Shown in pieces: positions 8,358 to 16,556 of a stretch of DNA of 64,000 bases. The DNA lies in the NCBI RefSeq assembly GCF_000266885.1, contig NC_018020.1, forward strand, positions 2,170,001 to 2,234,000. Direction: 5' to 3'. The notes beneath the pieces were generated by a model. That model ran no database searches. It was not told where the DNA came from and saw only the letters and a program-made list of their open reading frames with translations. Position numbers and translations under genes: made by a program. How positions within the stretch are numbered: the first letter of the stretch is position 1; each line of letters starts with the position of its first letter. The DNA is from Turneriella parva DSM 21527 (GTDB lineage: Bacteria; Spirochaetota; Leptospiria; Turneriellales; Turneriellaceae).

Positions 8358-9527
8358 ATGAAAATCAGTAATCCCAATATGACTGAGCTGTCGGCCAAGG
8401 CGCCGGCTGACCTCGGTAAGGTAAAATACAAGCAATACGGCAAATACCTCGGCGACTTCGTGGTCGGCGAGACGTACGAGCACCCGCGCGGCATGACCGT
8501 GACAGCGGGTATGATTCAGGATTTTTCGACCACGTTTCTTGAAGCGAACCCTCTTTATTTGAACCTTGAGTATGCGAAGGCACTTGGTCACCCGGCTATA
8601 CCCGCAAGCCCGATGTTGGTCTTCAACCTGCTCTTGTCGCTCGGTGTGCAGAACGACTCTGAGAAGGCGTACGCGAACCTCGGCTACTATAACGTCAAGT
8701 TTCTGAAGAATGTTTACCCCGGCGATACGATCACTTCGTTCACAAAGATCATCGACAAGAAAGAGCGCGGCGAAGGCAAGCCCGGCATCGTCACGATCAA
8801 CACTCTCGGCAACAACCAGCGCGGTGAGCGTGTTGCGCAGTACATGCGCAAGATCATGGTGCCCCCTGCACCCGCAGGCTACGAGCCGCCAAAGTTTATT
8901 CCTTCAAAGGTGGATGTACCCCCTTACGCAGACTCGGTCGAAATTGAGATTCCCGACTTTGACGCAAATAAGTGGCCGTCGACGGTGACCCGCCCCGACA
9001 CCTACTACGAAGACTTCAATGTCGGCGACATCATCGTTTCACCCAACGGCCGCACGATCACAGACGAACACTTCGCGTGGACATACCGCGTCGGCAATAC
9101 GCACCCGCTGCACTTCGACCGCCTGTACTCACAGGGTATGTCGGGTGCGATGAGCGGTGACCCGATCACTTATGGTGGTCTGGTGTTTGCCTGGCTCATG
9201 GGCCTTGCAGGTCGTGATGTATCAGAAAACGCACTCGCTGATCTTGGCTACACCGAAGGTTACCACACACAGCCGTCGAAGTCAGGCGAAACAGTCTATT
9301 GCATTCACCGCGTGCTCGCGAAAGAACCGGTTGACGGTAAACTCAAAGCCGGCGCGGTGCAGCTGCAGGTGATCGGTCTGCGCGACATCAAGCCGAAGCC
9401 GGCGATAGAAAAATACGGTGCTGACCTCTTTATCAAAGAGAACGACAAGAAAGATCTAGGCAAAGAAAAGATTCCAGAGAAAATCTTTGAGATCGAACGC
9501 CGTTTGTTGATTCGTTCGCGAGCATAA
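8358..9527 (+). CDS. MaoC-like double-hotdog dehydratase
   Basis: About 389 residues with two hotdog domains in tandem, each opening with the MaoC pattern: YLGDFVVGETYEHPRGMTVT (about residues 30-50) and YYEDFNVGDIIVSPNGRTIT (about 217-237). The second domain carries the hydratase motif GNTHPLHFD, with the catalytic Asp/His pair equivalent to R-specific enoyl-CoA hydratases. This layout is shared with mesaconyl-CoA (2-methylfumaryl-CoA) hydratase, so a role in C4/C5 acyl-CoA metabolism is possible, but no partner gene sits nearby. The frame opens at a TTG at 8340; the ATG at 8358 is preferred. A perfect palindrome follows the stop by six bases. Confidence 0.75.
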   Translation: MKISNPNMTELSAKAPADLGKVKYKQYGKYLGDFVVGETYEHPRGMTVTAGMIQDFSTTFLEANPLYLNLEYAKALGHPAIPASPMLVFNLLLSLGVQNDSEKAYANLGYYNVKFLKNVYPGDTITSFTKIIDKKERGEGKPGIVTINTLGNNQRGERVAQYMRKIMVPPAPAGYEPPKFIPSKVDVPPYADSVEIEIPDFDANKWPSTVTRPDTYYEDFNVGDIIVSPNGRTITDEHFAWTYRVGNTHPLHFDRLYSQGMSGAMSGDPITYGGLVFAWLMGLAGRDVSENALADLGYTEGYHTQPSKSGETVYCIHRVLAKEPVDGKLKAGAVQLQVIGLRDIKPKPAIEKYGADLFIKENDKKDLGKEKIPEKIFEIERRLLIRSRA

Positions 9528-9533
9528 CGCGCG

Positions 9534-9565
9534 CCGTAGAGACGCAGCATGCTGCGTCTCTACGG
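9534..9565. repeat. 32-bp perfect palindrome after the MaoC gene
   Basis: Two 16-bp arms (CCGTAGAGACGCAGCA and its exact reverse complement) meet with no loop, six bases after a stop codon and twelve before the next start. GTAGAGACGC...GCGTCTCTAC palindromes are, from memory, a recurring repeat type in several bacterial phyla. No U-tract follows, so it is not a classic terminator. Confidence 0.75.
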
Positions 9566-9577
9566 AGAAATATCGCC

Positions 9578-10018
9578 ATGGCAAAGAAGACACAGAACAA
9601 AACGGTCGCGACCAAAGCGAGCGCGGCCGCTTTCATTTCGAAGATCAATCCGCCGGCGAAACGCGCCGATGCCGAAGCGCTTGTCGCTCTCATGAAAAAG
9701 ATCACCAAGACAGAACCGAAGATGTGGGGCCCGGCGATGGTCGGTTTTGGCAGTTACCATTACATATACGCAACGGGTCGCGAGGGTGACGCGCTCGCGC
9801 TCGGTTTTTCACCGCGCGCGCAGGCTTTTTCGATCTATCTGATGCCGGGCTATCATGACAATTTACAGCCACTCTTTGAAAAATTAGGCAAGCATAAGAT
9901 GACGAAGGCGTGCCTTTATGTGAAACAACTCGCGGACGTTGACATGAAGGTTCTCGAACAGCTGATGCGGGCTTCGCTCAAGAAGCTCAAATCGCTGTAT
10001 CCGGTTGTGCTGAAGTAG
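9578..10018 (+). CDS. DUF1801 (YdhG-like) protein
   Basis: A 146-residue cytoplasmic protein of the DUF1801 family. Recognisable parts are RADAEALVALMKKITKTEPKM at about residues 28-48, the WGPAMVGFGSYHYIYATGRE segment that follows, ALGFSPRAQAFSIYLMPGY in the middle and a CLYVKQLADVDM near the end, all typical of the family's iron-chaperone-like fold. The first 20 residues are Lys/Thr/Ala rich and probably disordered. Function is unknown. A 32-bp palindrome lies directly upstream, then the start with no strong ribosome binding site. It converges with the first membrane-LRR gene (38 bases apart). Confidence 0.8.
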   Translation: MAKKTQNKTVATKASAAAFISKINPPAKRADAEALVALMKKITKTEPKMWGPAMVGFGSYHYIYATGREGDALALGFSPRAQAFSIYLMPGYHDNLQPLFEKLGKHKMTKACLYVKQLADVDMKVLEQLMRASLKKLKSLYPVVLK

Positions 10019-10056
10019 AGCAGGTGCCGCCGCGAAGACTCGGTACCGCAGGCAAC

Positions 10057-11367
10057 TTACCAATACCACCCCTGACGTTGTGAAAATTTCTTACGAAATT
10101 TCGGGTCGAGATAGGCAAATTCATTTTTCTCGGCATTAACCTCTCGCAATGGCAGCTCGAGCAGTTCGAGCGGCAGGCTCTGCAACTGGTTCTCACCGAT
10201 GATGAGTTTTTGCAGTCGTTTGAGCCTGACAATTTGCGCGGGCAATTCGCGTAGCTGATTTTCAGAGAGATAGAGAATTTTTAGGTTTGGTAACTCCAGA
10301 ATTTCATGCGGGAATACCGTGAATTTATTGCTATTGAGCGCGAGGCTTTCCAGGTTCTTGAGTTTGCCGATGTCTTGGGGAACTCGTCTTATCAGGTTAT
10401 CAGTCAAAGTCAGCTCGCGCAGATTTTCAATCCCCAAAATTTCTTCGGGAAATTGGGTCAGTTGATTCGCTCGCAGATTAAGAGTCCTGAGCTCTGTGAA
10501 CCGGGCTATTTCTTTAAGGTGAGTCAGGTCTGAATTTGCCAGATCGAGTTTTGTCACAACTTCCGGATTTTTTGCATGCTCTAAAGCCGTATCCAACACT
10601 TTGGGATCCAAGGTGCCGATCTCGGCAACCAGCAATAACCAAATGACGAATAGTCTGAGCGTGTGAAATAGAAATTGCCGACCATCGCGGTCTACCATAC
10701 TTTCCTGAATGAATTCAAATAGCCGCGTGGGCAGATAAAGCATGGAAACAAGCAACAAAAATGGCCATATGTCGAAAGGCCTCTCGGTTAGGTGCTGCCA
10801 TGTTAAGCCACCCATATCGTGCATAAAAATATAGCTGCTCGTTGCCATACAGAACATGCTAGCGAAGAGAATCACTTGAACGAGGCGATATAGCCAACTT
10901 GGCGCATCAAGCTTCCGCGTTATGACGCCACCGATAAATATGTTGGCATATGCCAGATGGCCGAGAATCCAGAAGGCTATGACGATCAGGCAGAGAATCT
11001 CGGCCTCGTTGATCAATGGCATCGCGACCGGAAATATGGAAAAGATGCGCAAGAAGCTGATGACTGCGGGAAACGGTAGTTCTGAATTGTACATATGCTG
11101 GCGATGCATTGCCATGCGTACGTAAAAATACAGCAATATGACCTCAACACCCGCGAGAATGACCGTTGTGTACCGAAACACTCGCCCGGTCATGGGAAAT
11201 ATTTCGGGCAGCGAGACCCGTGCGTGCAGCCACGGCGTCAAAAAGGCGAGCAGCGCCATAAAAACCAGGTCGGGGCCGTAATCAGCAAGCATCGAATACA
11301 GGCCAGGCACGAATGCCCGCAATCGCACCGAGGTCGATTGCTCAGGTTTCTGTTTTTGTTTCTTCAT
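10057..11367 (-). CDS. polytopic membrane protein with C-terminal leucine-rich repeats
   Basis: A 436-residue protein in two parts. Residues about 33-250 hold six or seven hydrophobic segments (for example LVFMALLAFLTPWL, ILCLIVIAFWILGHLAYA, TLRLFVIWLLLVAEIG). Residues about 270-420 form six leucine-rich repeats of 23 residues of the plant/SDS22-like bacterial type (LRTLNLRANQLTQFPEEI, LRELTLTDNLIRRVPQDI, LKILYLSENQLRELPAQI). The positive-inside pattern cannot be settled by eye, so the LRR side of the membrane is uncertain. It is divergent from, and clearly paralogous to, the gene at 11403: the last membrane segment and first repeats align (YLPTRLFEFI/YFPVRIYEML; KLDLANSDLTHLKEI/HLDLTRSDLSRIAEI). 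No enzymatic motif is seen; a sensor or scaffold is likely. Confidence 0.75.
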   Translation of the reverse strand: MKKQKQKPEQSTSVRLRAFVPGLYSMLADYGPDLVFMALLAFLTPWLHARVSLPEIFPMTGRVFRYTTVILAGVEVILLYFYVRMAMHRQHMYNSELPFPAVISFLRIFSIFPVAMPLINEAEILCLIVIAFWILGHLAYANIFIGGVITRKLDAPSWLYRLVQVILFASMFCMATSSYIFMHDMGGLTWQHLTERPFDIWPFLLLVSMLYLPTRLFEFIQESMVDRDGRQFLFHTLRLFVIWLLLVAEIGTLDPKVLDTALEHAKNPEVVTKLDLANSDLTHLKEIARFTELRTLNLRANQLTQFPEEILGIENLRELTLTDNLIRRVPQDIGKLKNLESLALNSNKFTVFPHEILELPNLKILYLSENQLRELPAQIVRLKRLQKLIIGENQLQSLPLELLELPLREVNAEKNEFAYLDPKFRKKFSQRQGWYW

Positions 11368-11402
11368 TGAGCTAAAATTCTTTCAGTTTCTGAATTGACA
11401 TC

Positions 11403-12578
11403 ATGGAAACCATGATAACACCCAAACGCGTGACAGCAACGCAAAAAGATTGGCTCCGCTTTGGGCTTGAAATGATTCCCGATGCCATTATGCTGCTATT
11501 CATTGGTTGGGGAGTGCCGGCAATCATCGGACGCTTGAGGTTATTCGAATATTTCAGAGTGTCGATGGCGGTATTTGTGAGCTTAACGGCATTATTGTCT
11601 TTGGCAGAAGTTATAGCGTTGGTTTATTTTCTGAAGCACTATCTCTGGTGGCACCGGCAGCAGGGGAATATTGTTTCTGGTAGCAAATTTCTGGCAGTCA
11701 TGGCGCTGGCGCGCGTCTTTCCGACATTGATGCCCGCCATGGCGATCGGCGAGGCGTTTGGCAGCTTCAGATGGGGTGTTATGTATGCCGCCTTTGCTGC
11801 GCTCGCAGGATTTTTCTTTTGCGGCTTGCTTTCTGATCCCGCAGAGTTTCTTGAATCCCGCCAACTCAGGCGCCCGCATCTGTTGCTGGTGCATCTGCTT
11901 CTCTTTGCAAATATGTGCTGTTTGTGTGTGTTGGGATTCGCCTTATTGGATGGCGTCGGTGATCTGGACATCATTCGTGCTCTCTCGGAGACTCCGTCGG
12001 ATGTGCCCCTCATTCTCATCGTCATGCTTTTCTTTTATTTTCCGGTGCGAATCTACGAAATGCTGGACGATGGTTTGATTTCACGGTCAGGAATACCGCG
12101 CATCTGGTATGGCTTGCGAATGGTTGTTGTGTTTCTTCTCGTGGTGTGGGAGACCGGCTCTCAGGTGCCTTCAGTGATCGACACTGCTCTCGATTCGATT
12201 GATAAGCCACTGCGCGTTACACATTTAGACTTAACGCGCTCTGACCTATCTCGCATCGCAGAAATTTCCAAATTTGAGAGCATCCGGCATCTATCCTTGG
12301 CAGCGAACAGGCTAACCGAGGTTCCAGAAGGCGTTTGGAAGCTGAAGAGCCTAGAGACTCTCGATCTTCGCCGCAACCAATTGACACGAATTTCGCCCGA
12401 TATCACTGGTCTTCAGAAACTCACGGTTCTAAAGATTTCACACAACAATCTTGCCTCTTTGCCTGAGGCTCTGTTGCTTCTGCCGCTGCGCAAGGTTGAA
12501 GCAGAAGGGAATCCGTGGAATGGGTTGAGTGAGCGAATCGAACAGCGTTTTGCTGAAGAGCCGGCTTGGCAGAAATAG
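11403..12578 (+). CDS. polytopic membrane protein with C-terminal leucine-rich repeats (paralogue)
   Basis: A 391-residue paralogue of its divergent neighbour. Six or seven hydrophobic segments occupy about residues 23-250 (AIMLLFIGWGVPAIIG, LLLVHLLLFANMCCLCVLGF, VPLILIVMLFFYFPV, MVVVFLLVVWETGS). A shorter leucine-rich-repeat block of about four repeats runs from 270 to 372 (IRHLSLAANRLTEVPEGV, LETLDLRRNQLTRISPDI, LTVLKISHNNLASLPEAL). Compared with its partner it has lost about two repeats and ends in an acidic tail. Only 35 bases separate the two start codons, so the promoters must overlap the leaders or coding ends. A second ATG three codons in (11412) is an alternative start. Function unknown. 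Confidence 0.75.
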   Translation: METMITPKRVTATQKDWLRFGLEMIPDAIMLLFIGWGVPAIIGRLRLFEYFRVSMAVFVSLTALLSLAEVIALVYFLKHYLWWHRQQGNIVSGSKFLAVMALARVFPTLMPAMAIGEAFGSFRWGVMYAAFAALAGFFFCGLLSDPAEFLESRQLRRPHLLLVHLLLFANMCCLCVLGFALLDGVGDLDIIRALSETPSDVPLILIVMLFFYFPVRIYEMLDDGLISRSGIPRIWYGLRMVVVFLLVVWETGSQVPSVIDTALDSIDKPLRVTHLDLTRSDLSRIAEISKFESIRHLSLAANRLTEVPEGVWKLKSLETLDLRRNQLTRISPDITGLQKLTVLKISHNNLASLPEALLLLPLRKVEAEGNPWNGLSERIEQRFAEEPAWQK

Positions 12579-12591
12579 TGGTCCCCTTTAT

Positions 12592-13133
12592 TCATGCAGC
12601 GCACTTTTGCTGGTGAGAATACTTTCTCTTCTCCTTGAGGTATCGTCGGTAGCGCAGCCAGATGTCAAGATAGAGCTTGAAATAAAGAATCGCAATGACA
12701 TATCCAACTGCCGCAAATCCGAATAGTAGGACGGCATTAAAGGGCATCCATGAGATACCTTCTCGCAGTTCGGCAATCTGTGGATCTGCAGATGAATAGG
12801 CTACGTCAACCAGTTCGCCAATATCCGGCGACATCTGTGATTCAGAAGTTGACGTATAGCTTATGCCAGCCACGCTATAAGTAAAGACAGGGTGGTAATA
12901 GTCATGGCAGTCGGTATAAGCCTGACTGCGTTTGTCGTATGAACACGCGGTGCTCTTGGACTTGCCGGTTATTTTGCCTTGGTTGCTTCAGCCTGTTGCC
13001 AGAATGAACGATGAGATAAAAATATGTAGCCCCCGGCTAAACCCGGTATGCTCGCAATAGCAAATATGATCAGGCAATTTTTCAGAAGCGGCCACGAATT
13101 CTCTTTTGCAGCCTCAAACTTATTAGTTGCCAT
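12592..13133 (-). pseudogene. DUF3592 membrane protein gene interrupted by a -1 frameshift
   Basis: The 5' frame starts at the ATG at 13133 (MATNKFEAAKENS), carries a membrane segment (NCLIIFAIASIPGLAGGYIFL) and stops at TAA 12969-12971 just after QQAEATKAK. The protein resumes one base back: ITGKSKSTACSYDKR, then YYHPVFTYSVAGISYTSTSE, VDVAYSSADPQIAEL and a second membrane segment ending in a basic tail, stopping at 12592. Joined, this is a standard DUF3592 protein of about 180 residues: two membrane helices around a periplasmic beta domain. The break falls at four As (12972-12975 on the plus strand as T), where a single A deletion, or -1 slippage of the AAA codon beside the stop, would explain it. 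It follows the enoyl-CoA hydratase gene by 13 bases. Function is unknown. Confidence 0.65.
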
Positions 13134-13146
13134 GAGTTGACTGACC

Positions 13147-13950
13147 TCAGGTTTTCTTCTTTCTCTCCGCAAAGCCCTTCGCCATCGCAACAAACTCAGC
13201 CGACTGCAGATAGCCACTGTTGTAGAGCGCGACCATATCAAAGGCCCGGTCTGCGTCGAGACCGCGTTGCTTGTTCATCACGTATTTAACCCCACGCATC
13301 ACGAGCGCAGAGTTTTCGCTCATTTCTTTGGCTGTCTCGAGCGCCGCCGCGTACGCGGCGTCTTTGTCGGGTAGTATTTTTGTGATGAGGTTCAGGCGCA
13401 GTGCTTCTTCGGCAGTGATGTCGCGACCGGTGAGCGCGAGTTCGCGTGTGGGGCCTTCGCCAATGAGATAGGGCAGGCGTTGCAGCGAGCCCATATCAGC
13501 AACAATCGCGACCTTCACCTCGCGCAGCGAGAAGATCGCATCGGCGGCTGCGTAGCGAATATCGCAGGCCGAAATCAGGTCGAGCGCCCCGCCAATGCAA
13601 TGGCGCTGTATCGCCGCGATTGAGGGTTTGGGTGAATCGGCGACCGCGCGCATGCCTTTTTGCATGGTGAGAATAAAATCGTGCAAACGCTGGTTACCTT
13701 CGGCACCTGTGGAATCTGCAAGCCAGGCAAAGCGTTCGACAAAGTCGGGCAGGTCGAGGCCGATCGAGAAACTTGCGCCTTTGGCGGCGACGACAAAAAC
13801 TTTGATCGAGTCGTCGGCATTAATTTCTTCGACGGCTTTTGGTAGTTCGCTCCAGAAATCCCAGTTCATGAAATTGCGCTTTTCGGGGCGGTTGAGCCAG
13901 AGTGTCGCGACAGGGCCATTCTTTTCGACCAGAAAGAAGTTGTAGGGCAT
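13147..13950 (-). CDS. enoyl-CoA hydratase/isomerase family protein
   Basis: About 267 residues of the crotonase superfamily, which binds acyl-CoA and stabilises an enolate in an oxyanion hole. LNRPEKRNFMNWDFW, FVVAAKGASFSIGLDLPDF (first oxyanion element), IAAIQRHCIGGALDLISACDIRYAA (second element, CIGGA) and AIFSLREVKVAIVADMGS match the family. In the last segment an Asp follows VA where hydratases usually have Glu. The Asp (VADMGS) resembles delta3,5-delta2,4-dienoyl-CoA isomerase (ECH1), which fits the SIGLDL motif as well. A dienoyl-CoA isomerase role is therefore the best guess. The frame opens at 13998; the ATG at 13950 is chosen because it begins the conserved domain. Confidence 0.8.
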   Translation of the reverse strand: MPYNFFLVEKNGPVATLWLNRPEKRNFMNWDFWSELPKAVEEINADDSIKVFVVAAKGASFSIGLDLPDFVERFAWLADSTGAEGNQRLHDFILTMQKGMRAVADSPKPSIAAIQRHCIGGALDLISACDIRYAAADAIFSLREVKVAIVADMGSLQRLPYLIGEGPTRELALTGRDITAEEALRLNLITKILPDKDAAYAAALETAKEMSENSALVMRGVKYVMNKQRGLDADRAFDMVALYNSGYLQSAEFVAMAKGFAERKKKT

Positions 13951-14036
13951 GGGGGAGCACTCATGTCTCATGGCGGACGCGTAAAGTAGTTTGGACAACT
14001 CTTGCCTTCACAAGAGAATTCTTGGCAATCATGCCC

Positions 14037-14065
14037 GCGAACACTTCGACGGGCTCAGTGCTCGC
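14037..14065. repeat. imperfect palindromic repeat (GCGAACACT...AGTGCTCGC)
   Basis: Nine-base arms at 14037-14045 and 14057-14065 pair with one mismatch around TTCGACGGGCTC. Read in the reverse frame it encodes ASTEPVEVFAG, a peptide string often seen where this dispersed repeat falls inside spurious ORFs. It lies in the 230-base gap between the enoyl-CoA hydratase and DUF937 genes. Confidence 0.5.
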
Positions 14066-14095
14066 GCTTATCTGGATGTGCGTAAATGTGATTAG

Positions 14096-14115
14096 ATTTC
14101 CGCTTTCGCGGGAAT
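14096..14115. repeat. dRS3-like palindrome (ATTCCCGC...GCGGAAAT)
   Basis: On the minus strand this reads ATTCCCGCGAAAGCGGAAAT, an 8-bp inverted repeat with one mismatch and a 4-base loop. It closely resembles the ATTCCC-N8-GGGAAT repeat family best known from Neisseria, whose translation HSRESGNL also appears here. It lies 30 bases from another palindromic repeat. Confidence 0.5.
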
Positions 14116-14180
14116 GACCTGGGGCGATCGAATAAGCCTTCTCAGTTGACAACACATGAGCACCTGATATATCCTCATCT

Positions 14181-14585
14181 ATGTCATTAATGGAAACACT
14201 TGGTGGGCTCGCCTCACAACTCTCGGGCGAAGGCTCTGACAGCGAGCTTTTGACCCTCGCAAAAGATCTGCTCTCGAAAGGCGGCAGCGGTTCGAATGTC
14301 GAATCGATTCTCGGCGCGCTCAAAGAAGGCGGCTATGCCGATACGATTTCAAGCTGGATAGGTAATGGTGAAAACCAGAGCATCACCGGTGCAGCGATCA
14401 AGAAAGTTTTGGGCAGCGATGCGATCGCCGACATTGCCGAAAAGACAGGGCTTAGCCAGTCGGAGCTGCCGGCACTGCTGGCCGACCTGATGCCCTTGCT
14501 CGTCAACAAAGCAACACCCGACGGTCAAGAACCGGGAGGCGGTTTGCTCGCAGCCGGCGCGAGTATTCTCAAAGGCCTGCTCTAA
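14181..14585 (+). CDS. DUF937 (YidB-like) protein
   Basis: A 134-residue cytoplasmic protein of the DUF937/YidB family. It is small, acidic and Gly-rich, with GGLASQLSGEG at the start, the central GGYADTISSWIGNGENQSIT (family hallmark W.G.G.N..I) and the helical LSQSELPALLADLMPLLVNKATPDG leading to a Gly/Leu tail. No catalytic residue is evident, and the family's role is not established, although the repeats suggest a structural or oligomeric function. The ATG sits at 14181; a further ATG three codons in could also be used. A 17-bp-arm palindrome begins three bases after its stop. Confidence 0.85.
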   Translation: MSLMETLGGLASQLSGEGSDSELLTLAKDLLSKGGSGSNVESILGALKEGGYADTISSWIGNGENQSITGAAIKKVLGSDAIADIAEKTGLSQSELPALLADLMPLLVNKATPDGQEPGGGLLAAGASILKGLL

Positions 14586-14588
14586 AAC

Positions 14589-14625
14589 TATCAGGATAGA
14601 ATGCCTATGGCATTCTATCCTGATA
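14589..14625. repeat. perfect 17-bp-arm palindrome after the DUF937 gene
   Basis: Arms 14589-14605 and 14609-14625 are exact reverse complements around the loop TAT, beginning three bases after a TAA stop. Downstream bases (CATCACAAAAGAC) contain no U-tract. The arm sequence is unrelated to the other palindromes in the window. Confidence 0.75.
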
Positions 14626-14677
14626 CATCACAAAAGACTTGTCGTGGCGTATTTTCTGCCGCCACGGTCTCGCGTTG

Positions 14678-15367
14678 ATGCGCGCTTTCTGTCTTCTCTG
14701 CTTCTCGGCACAAATCTCGTATCTCGGGGCAGTGAACTATCCATCGCCCCCGCAAGAACCGACGGTTGCGCAACCAATGAGCGATTCTGTCGAAAAAATA
14801 CCGGGCAAAAAAAAATCACAGAAAGCCGAATCAGTGCCGCAGACTGCGGTGAAGCTGCGCATTCACCTCGGCGACAAGAGCGTGCTTTTGGCTGAGACAC
14901 AGATACCGGCGACCTATTCGTTCACACACAAGAAAGGCCAGATTCAGTATAACCAGACGATTCGGGCCGAAGATATTCGCGAGCTCGCCATTGAGAACTA
15001 CCGTGCGCGCAAACTCAGCACCGGGAAAGATGGGGACGTCTACGAGTTTGAACCGTCAACAGTGCGCATTGAGCTGAAAGACGGACAGGTATTCAAATTA
15101 GGTTATCTCTTCAAAGATATGCGCAAGCTGCGGGCGCGCAATGCCGATGGTGTTTTTTCAGTATTCGCTTTTTTTGCCGACACCTGGAAACCGCGAACGG
15201 GCTGGTCAGAGCGCCCCGCGATGGGCGCAGCATACCCACCTGACGATGCGCGCCAAAACTTCGCAAAACCTGCGCACCCCGCTGCATATACCCGGCTGGA
15301 ATACTTTGAGCCGATCGATAAGGCAGGCGCAGACAACGCACGTGAAGGCGGAAATCAGCAAAAGTGA
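14678..15367 (+). CDS. secreted protein of unknown function
   Basis: About 229 residues from the ATG at 14678; the frame is open from a TTG at 14639. The chosen start gives a plausible signal peptide, MRAFCLLCFSAQISYLGA. A low-complexity stretch of Pro, Ser and Lys follows (to about residue 58), then a domain with alternating strands: VKLRIHLGDKSVLLAETQIP, YSFTHKKGQIQYNQTIRA, VRIELKDGQVFKLGYLFKDM. The tail is Pro/Ala rich. No family is recognised. Its TGA overlaps the GTG start of the glycosyltransferase gene (GTGA), so the two are translationally coupled and may share a cell-envelope role. Confidence 0.65.
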   Translation: MRAFCLLCFSAQISYLGAVNYPSPPQEPTVAQPMSDSVEKIPGKKKSQKAESVPQTAVKLRIHLGDKSVLLAETQIPATYSFTHKKGQIQYNQTIRAEDIRELAIENYRARKLSTGKDGDVYEFEPSTVRIELKDGQVFKLGYLFKDMRKLRARNADGVFSVFAFFADTWKPRTGWSERPAMGAAYPPDDARQNFAKPAHPAAYTRLEYFEPIDKAGADNAREGGNQQK

Positions 15368-16548
15368 AGCGTAAGAATAACGCGGTTGCCCTGCCCGAAC
15401 AAATTCTGGGCCCGGTGGCGCATGTGATGACATCGGTATCGCGCGGGGGCCTTGAACTCTATGTGCGTGAGCTCATTTTGAAGTTGCATGCAAAAAAAGT
15501 GCAACAGGTCATCGTCTGTGATCAGCATGCCTTCATGCAGGCGGAGTTCAAGGCGCTCGGAATACCCGTCGAGTTTTTGACTGCAGGCTCACGCTACAGC
15601 CCCGCGCGCATGTGGCGTCTGCACGCCATTCAACGCGCGCATGGCATCAAAATCTGGCACAGCCACCAGCGCGACGACATGATTCTGGTCTCTTTGGCCT
15701 TTTTCTTTGCGAAGAGGTTTCGCCACATCTTCAGCCTGTACATGGGGTTTGCACGTAAGAAAGATCTGCTGCACCGCCTGGTCTACCGCCGCGTCGAGAA
15801 ACTGGTCACAACGTCTGAGCTGATGAATTCGTTGGCGCGCGAACGCCTGCCGGTTACTGCCCGGCAGATTGCGTGCATCCGCTACGGCCGGGACGACACG
15901 GCATTTGCTGCCTCAGCGGCTAAAATTAAGGCGGTGCGCAAGATGCTGGGCGCGCGGCCCGGGCAGAACATTGTGATTTCTCTTTGCCGTTTAGACCCGA
16001 TGAAGGGCGTGCGCGAATTCGCCGAAGCGGCACGTCTGCTCGATTACCGTATGCGCGGCAAGTTTCTGTTTGTGCAGATCGGCGAGCGCACCATCACGGG
16101 TTTTGACGGCGAAGGCCGCCCGGTATATTTGCCTGAATCAGAGGGCGTCTACCGGGAACTCGTCGCCGCAGAACGCGGGGCGCAAAGCACCGCCTATTTT
16201 AAGCTGTTGCCGTTTCAAAAAGACTTTGTGCCGTTTCTGCTGGCTTCTGATTTCTTCGTGCTCGGCAGCTATGATGAAATGTATTCGCTCTCGATGATAG
16301 ACGCCATGATGGCCGGTTGTTTCGTCATCGGCACGAATAACGGTGGCACGACCGAGCAATTGCAGAACGAACGGGGATATCTCGTAGAATCGAAGAGTGG
16401 TGCGGCAATCGCAGATGCACTCATTCGTGCCACCAGAAACGCAGCAGAGCGCAAGGCGATGCAGAAGGCTGCGCAGGCCTGGATTCTAAAAGAGCACACC
16501 TGGAAAGCTGTGCTGCCACAGTGGCTGGCGCTTTACGCCGGTCGTTGA
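15364..16548 (+). CDS. glycosyltransferase, GT-B fold (GT4-like)
   Basis: A 394-residue glycosyltransferase with the GT-B layout: an N-terminal acceptor domain (VMTSVSRGGLELYVRELIL, GGxE-type loop) and a C-terminal nucleotide-sugar domain (IVISLCRLDPMKGVREFAEAA, then FVLGSYDEMYSLSMIDAMMAG). The last segment corresponds to the EX7E motif of GT4 enzymes, with Asp replacing the second Glu (E-x7-D). The product should add a sugar to a lipid or polysaccharide intermediate at the inner membrane; donor and acceptor are unknown. The start is GTG, overlapping the upstream stop by four bases. The PhoD-like gene follows within ten bases. Confidence 0.85.
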   Translation: MKRKNNAVALPEQILGPVAHVMTSVSRGGLELYVRELILKLHAKKVQQVIVCDQHAFMQAEFKALGIPVEFLTAGSRYSPARMWRLHAIQRAHGIKIWHSHQRDDMILVSLAFFFAKRFRHIFSLYMGFARKKDLLHRLVYRRVEKLVTTSELMNSLARERLPVTARQIACIRYGRDDTAFAASAAKIKAVRKMLGARPGQNIVISLCRLDPMKGVREFAEAARLLDYRMRGKFLFVQIGERTITGFDGEGRPVYLPESEGVYRELVAAERGAQSTAYFKLLPFQKDFVPFLLASDFFVLGSYDEMYSLSMIDAMMAGCFVIGTNNGGTTEQLQNERGYLVESKSGAAIADALIRATRNAAERKAMQKAAQAWILKEHTWKAVLPQWLALYAGR

Positions 16549-16556
16549 AAGCGATC

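Noticed and set aside
13961-14323. Minus-strand open frame with HSRESGNL and ASTEPVEV
   Set aside because: These are translations of repeats; the frame also overlaps the DUF937 gene start.
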